Shown: piece by piece, positions 36,984 through 46,825 of the stretch
Numbering within the stretch: the stretch's first letter is position 1
Layout of the letters: each line of letters starts with the position of its first letter
Assembly: GCA_944324305.1 (NCBI GenBank)
Contig: CALUVV010000007.1
Coordinates: 95,785 to 159,784, forward strand
Reading direction: 5' to 3'
Length of the DNA stretch: 64,000 bases
Source: Candidatus Gastranaerophilales bacterium
GTDB lineage: Bacteria; Cyanobacteriota; Vampirovibrionia; Gastranaerophilales; Gastranaerophilaceae
Notes under the pieces: generated by a model
Database searches by the model: none
What the model was told of the DNA's origin: nothing
The model's input: the letters and a program-made list of their open reading frames with translations, nothing else
Translations under genes and position numbers: made by a program

Positions 36984-37047
36984 TTCTAATCTTCCTACAA
37001 CGATGAAACCTTCTATATATATAGAGGTTCAAACATGATAAAAATTG

Positions 37048-38694
37048 CTAGTTTTCTTTATTATTGTTAAGTTTTGTGAATTTAATCAATGTCCAATTAC
37101 CTTTCTGCTCAAACTTCACTATTGCAAGCTTTTCCAGCATTTCTGCAAAAGTTTGATTTTTAACATATGAGAAAACTAAAAACAGTAACGGTTCTTTATT
37201 ATACAAGTTTTCATCCGATGTAATTTTTTCCATGCTTTGAGGGGAATAGAATGAAACACTGTTTAATACTACCATTACAACACTTTGACCGTTTTTCAGC
37301 TGATTAAATATTTGATTGTTAAGCATGCCTTCAAAATATGTATTTCGGTTTGAAGAAAAAACTGATTTATAAATTGTTTTTCCGTTTTTGTAAGCATCTT
37401 CATAGGTTTGTGCGGGTGAAAGATACATGGGAAAATTTCCTTTATGTATTTCTACCACCCTGTATGGTGAAAAATCAAAATATTTTTGAAAACGGGTTTG
37501 AGGATAATATTCAAGAAGGATTATGTCATCTTTCTTCAAATCCATTCTGGTAAGAATATCCGTCATTATTTTATGTCCTTCGGCGCGGCGCATTTTAGGT
37601 GCCGAATAAGGGTGAAGGATTATATAACCCACGGAAATCAAACAATAAATAATAATTAAAGTGTTTTTAATTATTTTATTATTTATTGAGGTTAATCCGC
37701 TGCATGCCAAAAATATTAATATCGGATATATTTCGATAGAATATTTTGTTATAAATACAAGTTTTCCTGTTAATGACGCAGTTATAAGAACAAGTACGGT
37801 TCCTGCGAAAACCGCAAATAGTTCAATATTTAACTTATTTTTTATCAGAGATTTTATAATACACCCTGCTGCAATAAGCGTCGGAACAAGCATAAAGAAA
37901 GCAAGCTTCGGTGCGTATAAAAATTTGTCGGGCGCATTTGTAAGGTTTGTAAGCACAGGCGAGAAGTAATCCGTAAATAAAAATCCCAATTTTGAAATTG
38001 AAAAATGTCCCCACCACTGTGAAAATGATTGAGTAGTAAGAATTTTTAAAATAAGCGGACTTAAAATAATACCGCCTGCAAATATTGTTAGCCAGACGGT
38101 TATTATAACTTTTTTAAATTGATTATAAAGATTAATACTTAAAAATATCAGATTAAAGAATACAAATACAAAGCCTATTGTATGAGTAAAGAGGATTAAA
38201 AAATTAAATAATGCACAAAGCACAAAGTTTTTTTTAACAGGATTTTTAATACATCTGAGTGTGTACAATAAACTCAATGCAGAGAATAAAAATAATACTG
38301 AATATAACCGAACTTCCTGCGAATAATATATAAGAAAAGAACTTATTGCAGTCAGGGAAGCACATACCAAACCTGTTTTTTCATCTTTTTCTTTACCTGT
38401 AAAATACATTGCAATAATTGACAGAATTCCGGCGAATACAGACGTAAGTCTTAATAACAGGTCGCTCTGCCCGAAAAGCGTCATAAAAAATTTTAAATAT
38501 AAATAATAAAACGGCATGTGGCATTGTGATTTAACCGCACTGATAAAACCGTTATTAAACGGTGCTGCCGCAATCATCCAGCTGACATATTCATCGTTCC
38601 ATAACCCGTCGGGCTTATCAATAAAAATAAGCCTTAAAATTATCCCAAGAATAACTATTACAAATATCCCAGCGTATTTTTTCACGATTGTCAA
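37048..38694 (-). CDS. GT39-type membrane glycosyltransferase
   Basis: 548 residues with about eleven membrane segments. The first loop carries GLWNDEYVSW, the Asp-Glu motif of the ArnT/PMT (GT-C, GT39/83) enzymes that use polyprenyl-phosphate sugars on the outer membrane face; QEVRLYSVLF further on is also typical. A soluble C-terminal part follows. Divergent from a GT2 dolichyl-phosphate-mannose-synthase-like gene, which could supply its lipid-linked sugar. Confidence 0.85.
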   Translation of the reverse strand: MTIVKKYAGIFVIVILGIILRLIFIDKPDGLWNDEYVSWMIAAAPFNNGFISAVKSQCHMPFYYLYLKFFMTLFGQSDLLLRLTSVFAGILSIIAMYFTGKEKDEKTGLVCASLTAISSFLIYYSQEVRLYSVLFLFSALSLLYTLRCIKNPVKKNFVLCALFNFLILFTHTIGFVFVFFNLIFLSINLYNQFKKVIITVWLTIFAGGIILSPLILKILTTQSFSQWWGHFSISKLGFLFTDYFSPVLTNLTNAPDKFLYAPKLAFFMLVPTLIAAGCIIKSLIKNKLNIELFAVFAGTVLVLITASLTGKLVFITKYSIEIYPILIFLACSGLTSINNKIIKNTLIIIYCLISVGYIILHPYSAPKMRRAEGHKIMTDILTRMDLKKDDIILLEYYPQTRFQKYFDFSPYRVVEIHKGNFPMYLSPAQTYEDAYKNGKTIYKSVFSSNRNTYFEGMLNNQIFNQLKNGQSVVMVVLNSVSFYSPQSMEKITSDENLYNKEPLLFLVFSYVKNQTFAEMLEKLAIVKFEQKGNWTLIKFTKLNNNKEN

Positions 38695-38744
38695 AATCCC
38701 TCTTTAATTATATAATAAAAAGAAAAATTTAAAAGAGGAAAGTT

Positions 38745-39689
38745 ATGAAATTAGTTATTCAAATACCCTGTTACAACGAGGAAAGTTCATTACCTGTTAC
38801 GCTTCAGGCATTGCCGGAAAAAATCGAAGGTATTGATGAAATTGAAGTTTTAATTATCAATGACGGTTCTACGGACAGAACAGTTGAAACAGCAATGAAA
38901 TACGGGGTAAAACATTTCGTAAACATGCCTCATAACTGCGGCCTTGCTAAGGCTTTTGTTGCGGGAATAAATGAAGCTCTTGCAATGGGGGCGGATATTA
39001 TAGTAAATACTGATGCTGACAATCAGTATTGTGCGGATGATATAGAAAAACTTGTAAAACCCATATTGGACGGGGATGCTGATATAATAATAGGTTCTCG
39101 CCCCGTATCAAAGATTGAGCATTTTTCTCTGCTCAAAAAGCTTCTTCAAAAGCTTGGTTCTCTCGTAATGCGTATTATAAGCTCAACTGATGTTCAGGAT
39201 GCCCCGAGCGGCTTCAGGGCTTTTTCAAGAAATGCGGCTATACAGCTGAATGTTTTTGATAATTATACGTATACGCTTGATACAATTATTCAGGCAAGGG
39301 CTAAGGGGTTGGAGCTCAAATGCGTTCCGATAAACGTTAACCCTGATTTAAGAAAATCCAAACTTGTAAAAAATATATTTGATTATGTAAGACGCTCTAT
39401 GTTTACTATGATTAGAATGTTTATTATATACAGGCCTTTTCGCTTTTTTGCAATCCTTGCCGGCCTGTTTCTGGCGGGCGGTTTTCTTGTCGGGCTGAGA
39501 TTTTTATGGTTTTTTATTTTTGAAAGCGGTGCCGGACATATTCAATCTTTAATATTATCTGCAATTTTAATTATTACGGGCGTTCAAATAGCCGTTATTG
39601 CGGTTGTTGCAGAGCTTTTGTCAATTAACAGAAAACTTTTGGAAGATATTCAAAGACGCTTAAAACTTCAAGACTTGAAAAAAAATTAG
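38745..39689 (+). CDS. GT2 glycosyltransferase, polyprenyl-phosphate sugar synthase type
   Basis: 314 residues: GT-A fold with IPCYNEESSLPVTL, IINDGSTDRT and DADNQYCADD (the metal DxD region), DAPSGFRAFSR, then two C-terminal membrane helices (about 227-300). This is the DPM1/GtrB layout, making a polyprenyl-phosphate hexose. GAGGAAAG before ATG. Confidence 0.88.
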   Translation: MKLVIQIPCYNEESSLPVTLQALPEKIEGIDEIEVLIINDGSTDRTVETAMKYGVKHFVNMPHNCGLAKAFVAGINEALAMGADIIVNTDADNQYCADDIEKLVKPILDGDADIIIGSRPVSKIEHFSLLKKLLQKLGSLVMRIISSTDVQDAPSGFRAFSRNAAIQLNVFDNYTYTLDTIIQARAKGLELKCVPINVNPDLRKSKLVKNIFDYVRRSMFTMIRMFIIYRPFRFFAILAGLFLAGGFLVGLRFLWFFIFESGAGHIQSLILSAILIITGVQIAVIAVVAELLSINRKLLEDIQRRLKLQDLKKN

Positions 39690-39738
39690 GAAGTTATAAT
39701 ATATAAAAAGATTAATTAAAAATAGGAAATTTATATAT

Positions 39739-41940
39739 ATGGCAAAAATTGAATTTGTTTCTAAGCTGAGAGAATTTTTTACTTCGGCACAGGCGGTAAA
39801 AGTTTCGGCTTTTATAGGGTTTACTGTTTTAATGACTGCAGTTATAGCTTCTCAGAACTTCTTTTTTCAGAATATTATTGAAAACGGCATAAGTAAACGT
39901 GATATTATCGCGCAAAAAACTTTAACTGTAGAAGATGTAAAACGTACCGAACAGCATAAAAAAGAGGTTTCTCAAAAAGTTGAACCTGTTATGGCTCCGG
40001 CAGAAGATGATTTTATAAAAAGCAATCTTCAAACCCTTCAGTCTTCAATAATGCAAATTCGGAAAAAAGATGTTGATGAGACTATAAAAAAAGAAGAAAT
40101 CGGAATATTATTTGATTTGTCGGATAATTCAAAAAAAGATTTCATTATAAATTTCCTTTTGAAAGCGGATGACAACAGCCTTCATGAAGTCTTTGACAAA
40201 TCCAATTTAACTCTGTCGAATATTTTGCGTGCGGGAATAACGGAAAAGGATTACGAAAAAGATAATATTGATAAAATTATATTGAATAATCTTGTTTCAA
40301 ATGTCTCCAAACGTCAGGTTTCCGTTATAAAAGCCGTTTTGGAACAGGTTATTGTTCCAAATCTTGTTGTTGACGAATTTGCAACCGAAATCGCAAGAAA
40401 AAATGCGCAAAATTCAGTTAAGCCCTATGAAGTTATTTTCCAAAAAGGCGATAAAATCCTCTTTGAAGGCGAACCTGTTACAAGGCTGAAAAGAGATGCC
40501 CTGCGTCAGGCAGGATATAATGTATACGAACTTAACTGGCAGGGGCTTGCCGCTATTTATATAATTGTATTTATAGGAACTTTTCTGTTCCTTTGTTATA
40601 TGAAATTTTTTGAGAAAGATTATATGGAACCGAGATTTCTCTCAATAACAGCGTTTTTGTCGTTATTGATTGCGTTTATCGGGGTAGTGCTTCCTACAGG
40701 CTTTTCCCCTTATGTAATCCCTGTTCCCGCTTTTTTAATCTTAATGTCAATTTTTACTAAGCCGAGAGTTGCATTTATTGCAGCTGTTATTCTTCTTTCG
40801 GTAATGTCTGTAGGGTATCAGTATAATATTCAATATCTGGTTGCTTTTATTCTTTTGAGTATACTTTCCACTGTTTTGATGTCACAAATCAGGTATGCCG
40901 AACGTGTTGATGTTATTAAAGCAGGATTTAATATCGGTATTGCAGGTTTAATTCTTGTTTTAAGTATTTATATACTCGAAAAATGCCTTATTGACGTTGA
41001 TAATGTATTAATATTAAAGGATTGTTTATTTGTCTTGCTAAACGGTATTTTCAGTGCCGTTATAGCTTCGGGCTTAATGCCTTTATTCGAGAGTATGTTT
41101 AAAATAATTACACCTTACGGTCTTGCAGAACTCGGCGACCATAACCAGAAACTTTTAAAAAGACTGCAGATGGATGCCCCCGGAACTTATCACCACAGTT
41201 TAATGGTATCGAATTTATGTGAAGCTGCCGCGGAAGCTATAGGTGCTGATCCTATCCTCGCAAGAGTGGGTGCTTTATACCATGATATCGGAAAATTAAA
41301 ACGTCCGTTGTTTTTTGTTGAAAACCAATCATACTTTTTGATAGAAAACCCTCATAATAAATTCACTCCGCGTATAAGTAAAATGATTATTACCGCGCAT
41401 CCGAAGGATGGTATTGAAATAGCAAGAGAGTATAAACTTCCTCAGGTAATCCAGAATTTTATTACACAGCACCATGGAGAAGGGCTTGCCAGTTATTTCT
41501 ATAATCAGGCAGTTAAGGAAGAAGGTGCCGAAAATGTTAAAGAAGAACAGTTCAGATATGCGGGACCTAAACCGAATACAAAGGAAACCGCCATATTAAT
41601 GATTGCGGATGCGGTTGAATCTGCGGTTCGTTCTCTAAAAAATCCTACGCCTGAAGAAATTGAGGGAATGATTAACAAAATTATTGTTGAAAGATTGAAC
41701 GACGGTCAGCTTTCAGACAGCCCTCTTACTTTAAAAGATATAAAAACAATTGCATCTACGTTCTCGCGTATTTTGCGCGGAATGCAGCATAACAGAATTA
41801 AATATCAGGAGAATCTGGCAGAAGAACTACAAAAACAAAAAATTAATATGCCCGCTAAACTTCTGGATGAAGATTTGGAAAATAAAATAAAACAGCTTGA
41901 AGGTGATAAAAATCCGCCTAAAGAGGATAAAAATGACTAA
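39739..41940 (+). CDS. pgpH: Cyclic di-AMP phosphodiesterase, 7TMR-HD (PgpH) type
   Basis: 733 residues. An N-terminal membrane helix, an extracellular 7TMR-HDED domain (about 45-270), seven membrane segments (about 275-470) and a cytoplasmic HD domain with YHHSLMVSNLCEAAAEA, LYHDIGKL and TQHHGEGL. PgpH hydrolyses cyclic di-AMP to pApA. It overlaps ybeY by eight bases, the usual pgpH-ybeY-dgkA order of Firmicutes and Cyanobacteria. Confidence 0.93.
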   Translation: MAKIEFVSKLREFFTSAQAVKVSAFIGFTVLMTAVIASQNFFFQNIIENGISKRDIIAQKTLTVEDVKRTEQHKKEVSQKVEPVMAPAEDDFIKSNLQTLQSSIMQIRKKDVDETIKKEEIGILFDLSDNSKKDFIINFLLKADDNSLHEVFDKSNLTLSNILRAGITEKDYEKDNIDKIILNNLVSNVSKRQVSVIKAVLEQVIVPNLVVDEFATEIARKNAQNSVKPYEVIFQKGDKILFEGEPVTRLKRDALRQAGYNVYELNWQGLAAIYIIVFIGTFLFLCYMKFFEKDYMEPRFLSITAFLSLLIAFIGVVLPTGFSPYVIPVPAFLILMSIFTKPRVAFIAAVILLSVMSVGYQYNIQYLVAFILLSILSTVLMSQIRYAERVDVIKAGFNIGIAGLILVLSIYILEKCLIDVDNVLILKDCLFVLLNGIFSAVIASGLMPLFESMFKIITPYGLAELGDHNQKLLKRLQMDAPGTYHHSLMVSNLCEAAAEAIGADPILARVGALYHDIGKLKRPLFFVENQSYFLIENPHNKFTPRISKMIITAHPKDGIEIAREYKLPQVIQNFITQHHGEGLASYFYNQAVKEEGAENVKEEQFRYAGPKPNTKETAILMIADAVESAVRSLKNPTPEEIEGMINKIIVERLNDGQLSDSPLTLKDIKTIASTFSRILRGMQHNRIKYQENLAEELQKQKINMPAKLLDEDLENKIKQLEGDKNPPKEDKND

Positions 41941-42430
41941 ATTTAATATTTTTAGCGAAAATATATACGGGAATTGGGAACTTGATGAAAAAAAATATAT
42001 TGATACTGCTAAAAAAATATTGAAGTACTATTTGTCTTTGGAAAATGTTTATAAGGCTTCATGTCTGAATGAATTTGATTATAATACGGTATCATTTGAC
42101 TTTTTATACTGTGACAGTGTTAAAACACATGAAATTAACAAAGAATATCGAAATAAAGATTATCCCGCGGATATTATAACTTTTGCAATCTTTGCCGATA
42201 GTGGTGACAAATTTGTTTTTGACGGTGAAATTAATCTCGGCGAAGTGATTATTGCACTTGATAAAGTTATTGAGGAAGCCGATAAAAAGGGCGTTACAAA
42301 AGAATATGAACTGGCTTTTTTAATCAGCCACGGAATTTTGCATTTACTCGGATTTGACCACCAAACTGAAGAAGATTATAATTTTGTTATAGATTTACAA
42401 AATAAAGCACTGGAAAGTATAGGGATATGA
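41933..42430 (+). CDS. ybeY: rRNA maturation endoribonuclease YbeY
   Basis: 165 residues from the ATG at 41933 inside the pgpH end. Zinc site HGILHLLGFDHQTEED (H-x3-H-x5-H) near 127-142, and YRNKDYPADIITF near 67-79. Single-strand RNase used in 16S rRNA maturation. AGAGG upstream. Stop overlaps dgkA by four bases. Confidence 0.95.
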   Translation: MTKFNIFSENIYGNWELDEKKYIDTAKKILKYYLSLENVYKASCLNEFDYNTVSFDFLYCDSVKTHEINKEYRNKDYPADIITFAIFADSGDKFVFDGEINLGEVIIALDKVIEEADKKGVTKEYELAFLISHGILHLLGFDHQTEEDYNFVIDLQNKALESIGI

Positions 42431-42801
42431 CAAAATTTAAACAGCAGGGTTTTTCAAACACATTTAAAAACGCAAGAAAGGGTATGCGTCTTGTCTTAAA
42501 GTCTGAAGTAAATATAAGAGTACATTTTTGTATAGCAATGGCGGCTCTGGCACTGGCTTTTTTGCTTGATTTCAGTCTGGCAAGAATGTGCATACTCCTG
42601 TTGACAATAGGTTTTGTAATTGTTACGGAAATGATTAATTCGGCAGTGGAATTTTCATTAGATGCTGTTTTTCATAACAGATATTCAAGGCTTGTAGGAA
42701 TGGCGAAAGATATTTCTGCAGGTGCTGTAATGTTTGCTTCTGTAGTTGCAATCGTAATCGGTGTGCTGCTCTTTGGTTCTGCTATATTGAAAATGTTATA
42801 A
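42427..42801 (+). CDS. dgkA: Diacylglycerol/undecaprenol kinase
   Basis: 124 residues, three membrane segments after an N-terminal basic stretch (FKNARKGMRLVLKSEVNIRVH), and the signature EMINSAVEFSLDAVF near 76-90. The small integral kinase recycles undecaprenol or diacylglycerol. Its 3' end holds the -35 box of the next gene. Confidence 0.93.
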   Translation: MTKFKQQGFSNTFKNARKGMRLVLKSEVNIRVHFCIAMAALALAFLLDFSLARMCILLLTIGFVIVTEMINSAVEFSLDAVFHNRYSRLVGMAKDISAGAVMFASVVAIVIGVLLFGSAILKML

Positions 42802-42815
42802 AAACTTGTTATAAT
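42787..42815 (+). promoter_or_regulatory. Promoter of the pilin-like gene at 42846
   Basis: TTGAAA 42787-42792, 17-base spacer, TATAAT 42810-42815; AAAGGAG follows at 42833 or so before the ATG. Confidence 0.75.
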
Positions 42816-42845
42816 TTAACATGTTATAGTATGAAAGGAGCCATT

Positions 42846-43603
42846 ATGAAAAATTTATTTAAATTTGCAACTCGGGGGGGGGGCGATTCTTAGCTTCTAG
42901 AGGGAGTTTTGAAAGTTTATCTAAAACATTAGTGTCGGGTCAAGCGGCACGCTTGGGTTTTACCCTTGCAGAGGTTCTTGTAACTTTAGGAATTATAGGT
43001 GTAGTTTCCGCGATGACAGTACCTGCTTTGATGCAAAATCATCAGCGTAAAACTTATGTAACACAGCTTCATAAAGTTTATAATGAGATGTCGCAGGCGT
43101 TTGTTCAATATCAAAATGACAATAACGCATTAAACTTAAAAGAAGCGGGGCTTAGAGATAATAATTCAATACATTCTTTTATAAGAAACTACTTTAAGGT
43201 TGTACAAGAGTGTGACACAATGGACAATTGTTTTGCGTCTGAGTATAAATCTTTAACAGGAGATGTTTTAACTACTTATGACAAAAATTATAAATCTTTT
43301 GTCCTTGCAAGCGGAGCGGCAATCAGACCGATGTTTGCTGATATCGCAGGTGGAAGAATAATGAATATAGGAATTGATATTAACGGGCAAAAAGGTCCTA
43401 ATGTTGCAGGTCGAGATATATTTTGGTTTTATGTATACAATAATGGATACATTGATGATACGAATGGAGCTAATGCAGATATAACTGCTCCGTTAACAAA
43501 TGAATACAGGGAAAAACTTTTTGAAGAAAACTGTGAAAAGGGTATTGAGATAGACGGTTGTTTTGGAAAAATTCTGAATGATAACTGGGAAATGACTTAT
43601 TAG
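42846..43603 (+). CDS. Prepilin-like protein, leader interrupted by G10 tract
   Basis: ATG at 42846 after AAAGGAGCC. G10 at 42874; stop at 42891 as assembled. With eleven G the leader is unusually long (about 47 residues, through GRFLASRGSFESLSKTLV) before [20 protein letters not shown] at 42932 opens the body frame as assembled but has no ribosome site. Ectodomain with [24 protein letters not shown] and [14 protein letters not shown]. The long leader may come from a remnant of another sequence between tract and prepilin site. Confidence 0.8.
42874..42883 (+). repeat. G10 tract in prepilin leader
   Basis: Ten G preceded by C. ATG frame stops at TAG 42891. Confidence 0.9.
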
Positions 43604-43610
43604 TAAAATC

Positions 43611-43661
43611 TTGAAAAAAATATGAAAAACGTTTATAATAAAAAATGTTATAAACGTTTTT
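43611..43661 (+). promoter_or_regulatory. Terminator hairpin overlapping the next promoter
   Basis: TTGAAA 43611-43616, 17-base spacer, TATAAT 43634-43639. A perfect 14-base stem, AAAAACGTTTATAA (43625-43638) with TTATAAACGTTTTT (43648-43661), contains most of the -10 box and ends in a T-run, serving the gene before. Confidence 0.7.
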
Positions 43662-43673
43662 CATTGAAAGGAG

Positions 43674-43689
43674 CCAGCGTAGCCGCTGG
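43674..43689 (+). repeat. CCAGCG-TAGC-CGCTGG palindrome, copy 1
   Basis: Six-base perfect stem in the 5' leader, following an extra AAAGGAG. The same 16 bases occur at 55307-55322, also before a G10 pilin-like gene. Confidence 0.75.
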
Positions 43690-43724
43690 ACCCGCAAACT
43701 GATATAAGTAAGAAAGGAGCGATT

Positions 43725-44452
43725 ATGATAGAATATTTCAATCAAACAGCTGCCAGAGTAAGTCGGGGGGGGGGTTAGCAGCTATTAAACCTGCGTTTAC
43801 CCTTGCAGAGGTTCTTGTAACTTTAGGTATTATAGGTGTAGTTTCTGCTATGACAGTGCCGACTTTGATGCAAAATCACCAGAGAAAAACCTATGTTGTT
43901 CAGTTGCACAAAGTTTATAATGAAGCTCAGCAGGCGGCGCTTCAGTATATTACCGATAAAAATGCTATAGATTTAAAAGAGGCTGGATTAACTTCTACCG
44001 AAGCCGCGGTCAATTGGGTTAAAACTTATTTTAAAGTTGTAAATGATTGCGGAACGGATTATTCACCTTGTTTTGCTGATGAATATAAATTGATGAATGG
44101 GGCGTCTAAAGGAGCTGTATTTTCTAATGACGCACGTAAATTTGTACTCGCAAGCGGTTCTTCAATATCTGTTTCAGGACGTACAAATGGCAATGTATCT
44201 TTCTTTGTTGATATTAACGGTCAAAAAGGTCCAAATATTGTAGGACGCGATACGTTTCCTCTTTTAATTTATAAAAACGGAATAATTGATGAAAGTGACG
44301 GCTCTGAAGCCGATGGTACTTTAGCTGCGCCTTTAACAAAAGAAAAAAGAGAAGAAATCTATGAAAAATATTGTGTTAACGGGACATCAGGTTCATATTG
44401 GTGGGGGTGTTTCGGAAAAATCTTAAATGACGGCTGGGAGATGAATTATTAA
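43725..44452 (+). CDS. Prepilin-like protein, leader interrupted by G10 tract
   Basis: ATG at 43725 after AAAGGAGCG. G10 at 43765; stop TAG at 43776, right after the tract. Eleven G gives [25 protein letters not shown]. Ectodomain with [25 protein letters not shown] and [14 protein letters not shown]. The first 13 codons share the base sequence TTCAATCAAACAGCTGCC with the 55358 gene, and both have the same upstream palindrome, so the 5' region was duplicated or exchanged. Its stop overlaps the convergent ruvB stop. Confidence 0.8.
43765..43774 (+). repeat. G10 tract in prepilin leader
   Basis: Ten G preceded by C. ATG frame stops at TAG 43776. Confidence 0.9.
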
Positions 44453-45525
44453 AACAAACTTTGCTGTTCATTGTTATTAATATTTTTATATCCGAGATGT
44501 CTGTACGTTGCGGGGGAAACTTTTCTTCCCCGCGGTGTGCGTTGAAGCAATCCCGCCTGTAAAAGGAACGGCTCGCATACATCTTCAATTGTTCTTACAT
44601 CTTCGCCGATAGCAGCCGCAATTGTTTCAATCCCTACGGGGCCGCCGTCGTATTTTTCTATAATTAACCGCAAAAGGCTTCTGTCAGTATTATCCAGCCC
44701 GTAGTTATCTATTTTTAAAATGTCTAATGATTTATTCGCAACTTCTTCGGTAATTTTTCCGTCATGTTTCACAAGAGCGTAATCCGATACCCGCTTAACA
44801 AGTCTGTTTGCAATACGCGGAGTTCCTCTTGAACGTTTCGCAATTGCGTGTGCGCCTTCTTCGGTAATTTCTATATTTAAAATTCCTGCAGTTCTTGTTA
44901 TTACCTGTGCAAGTTCATCTTCCGTGTAAAATTCGAGCCTGTGTATAATCCCGAAACGATCACGCAGAGGACCTGATAATTCTCCTGCTTTAGTGGTTGC
45001 TCCTATTAATGTAAATTTAGGAAGAGGCACACGGAGAGTTTTTACTGTTTGGCTTTTTCCTGTAGTCATGTCAAGAAAAAAATCTTCCATAGCAGGATAA
45101 AGAATTTCTTCCGCAACTTTATTTAATCTGTGAATTTCATCAATAAAAAGTATTTCTCCGCCTTTTAAAGACATCAGAATTCCGATAATATCTCTCGGAC
45201 GTTCCAATGCGGGAGCAGACGTGATTTTTATATCAACTCCCATTTGCTCTGCAATTACCCCCGCAAGAGTGGTTTTCCCAAGCCCCGGCGGTCCGTAAAA
45301 CAAAAGATGATCAAGCGGTAATTCTCGTTTTTTTGCAGCTGCAATAGAGATTTTTAAAGTTTCTTTCAGCGCAGACTGACCGATGTATGTATCAAAAGAT
45401 TTCGGGCGGATACAATTTTCAAAATTTTTATCATTTTCCAGACATTCACATTTTATTACCGAATTTTTCTTTTTTTCGGTAATTGTTTTATGTTGAAAAT
45501 CATTGTCGTCTGCTATTATACTCAT
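44449..45525 (-). CDS. ruvB: Holliday junction branch migration ATPase RuvB
   Basis: 358 residues: Walker [18 protein letters not shown] near 82-98, Walker [11 protein letters not shown], sensor [19 protein letters not shown], and the C-terminal winged helix ([24 protein letters not shown]). Starts ~30 residues longer than many RuvB. Forms hexameric rings on RuvA. No ruvA nearby. Confidence 0.97.
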   Translation of the reverse strand: MSIIADDNDFQHKTITEKKKNSVIKCECLENDKNFENCIRPKSFDTYIGQSALKETLKISIAAAKKRELPLDHLLFYGPPGLGKTTLAGVIAEQMGVDIKITSAPALERPRDIIGILMSLKGGEILFIDEIHRLNKVAEEILYPAMEDFFLDMTTGKSQTVKTLRVPLPKFTLIGATTKAGELSGPLRDRFGIIHRLEFYTEDELAQVITRTAGILNIEITEEGAHAIAKRSRGTPRIANRLVKRVSDYALVKHDGKITEEVANKSLDILKIDNYGLDNTDRSLLRLIIEKYDGGPVGIETIAAAIGEDVRTIEDVCEPFLLQAGLLQRTPRGRKVSPATYRHLGYKNINNNEQQSLF

Positions 45526-45593
45526 TGTTTTTCCTTTATTTTTATGATAGCATAAAATTAAAGGATAATAAAGAATATTAAGAAGGAGAAGTC

Positions 45594-46763
45594 ATGAAAG
45601 TATCAGAACGTTTAGAACAAATCCCGCCTTATTTATTTGCGGAAATTGACAGAAAAATTGCCGAAGCAAAAGCTAAGGGTGTTGATATTATAAGTTTAGG
45701 TATAGGCGACCCTGATACTCCGACGCTTGCTCCTGTTGTTGAGGAAATGCACAAGGCTATTGATAATCCTAAAAATCATGATTATCCGCCTTATAACGGA
45801 ACTGAAAAATTCAGAAAAGGTGCTTGTGAATGGATGAAAAAACGTTTCGGTGTCGAGCTTGACCCTGATAAAGAAATGCTTGCAAATATAGGTTCTAAAG
45901 AAGCTATTGCGCATGTTTTCTTCGCATTTGTAGATAAAGGCGATTATACGCTTGTTCCGGATCCCGGTTATCCTGTTTATCACAACGCAACAATATTTGC
46001 AGGCGGAACTCCTTATGAAATGCCTTTATTGGAAGAAAACGGATATCTTCCCGATTTTGACAAAATCCCCGGGGATATTGCGAAAAAATCAAAAATTATG
46101 TTTTTGAATTACCCTAATAATCCTACAGGTGCTGTTGCAGATTTGGATTTCTATAAAAAAGCTGTTGATTTCTGTAAGAAATATGATATTTTGTTATGCT
46201 CTGATATGGCATATTCTGAAATGACTTTCGACGGTTACAAAGCCCCGTCTGTTTTGCAGGTAGAAGGCGCTAAAGATGTAGCTTTAGAATTTTATTCCCA
46301 CTCAAAATCTTACAATATGACAGGTTGGAGAGTTGGCTTTGTGTGTGGTAATGCTGACGCCGTAAAAGCTCTGGGTACAATTAAAAACAATATAGATTCG
46401 GGTACTTTTAAGGCAATTCAGGATGCTGCAGCTGCTGCATTTAATGTTGATGCAAAATATATTGAAGATTTGAATAAAATGTATCAGGAACGCAGAGATG
46501 CTGCGGAAGAAGGTTTCAGAGAACTAGGCTGGGATGTTAAACCTTCTAAAGCAACATTCTATTTATGGCTTCCTGTTCCTAAAGGAATGACTTCGGAAGA
46601 ATTTGTTACAGTTATGCTTGAAAAAGCACATGTAGTAGTTCCGCCCGGAAACGGTTACGGTAAATACGGCGAAGGATATTTCCGTGTTGCTTTAACTAAA
46701 GATGTTGATACAATTAAAGAATGTATCGGAAGAATGAAGGAAGCGGGCATAAGATACAACTAA
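45594..46763 (+). CDS. dapL: LL-diaminopimelate aminotransferase
   Basis: PLP aminotransferase that makes LL-diaminopimelate in one step from tetrahydrodipicolinate and glutamate, as in cyanobacteria and plants. 389 residues: GIGDPDTPT near 38-46, NYPNNPTGA near 170-178, and the PLP Lys in SHSKSYNMTGWRVGF near 233-247. This matches the DapL2-type sequences. AAGGAG before ATG. Pairs with lysA at 30.3 kb. Confidence 0.93.
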   Translation: MKVSERLEQIPPYLFAEIDRKIAEAKAKGVDIISLGIGDPDTPTLAPVVEEMHKAIDNPKNHDYPPYNGTEKFRKGACEWMKKRFGVELDPDKEMLANIGSKEAIAHVFFAFVDKGDYTLVPDPGYPVYHNATIFAGGTPYEMPLLEENGYLPDFDKIPGDIAKKSKIMFLNYPNNPTGAVADLDFYKKAVDFCKKYDILLCSDMAYSEMTFDGYKAPSVLQVEGAKDVALEFYSHSKSYNMTGWRVGFVCGNADAVKALGTIKNNIDSGTFKAIQDAAAAAFNVDAKYIEDLNKMYQERRDAAEEGFRELGWDVKPSKATFYLWLPVPKGMTSEEFVTVMLEKAHVVVPPGNGYGKYGEGYFRVALTKDVDTIKECIGRMKEAGIRYN

Positions 46764-46790
46764 ATACTCTTTTTAGATGAGTTAATTTCC

Positions 46791-46819
46791 TTGTATGGAA
46801 ACCGTTAGCGTGGTATAAT
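46791..46819 (+). promoter_or_regulatory. Promoter with no room for a leader
   Basis: TTGTAT 46791-46796, 17-base spacer, TATAAT 46814-46819; the ATG at 46826 is where transcription should begin, and no ribosome site is present. Confidence 0.65.
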
Positions 46820-46825
46820 TTTTCT

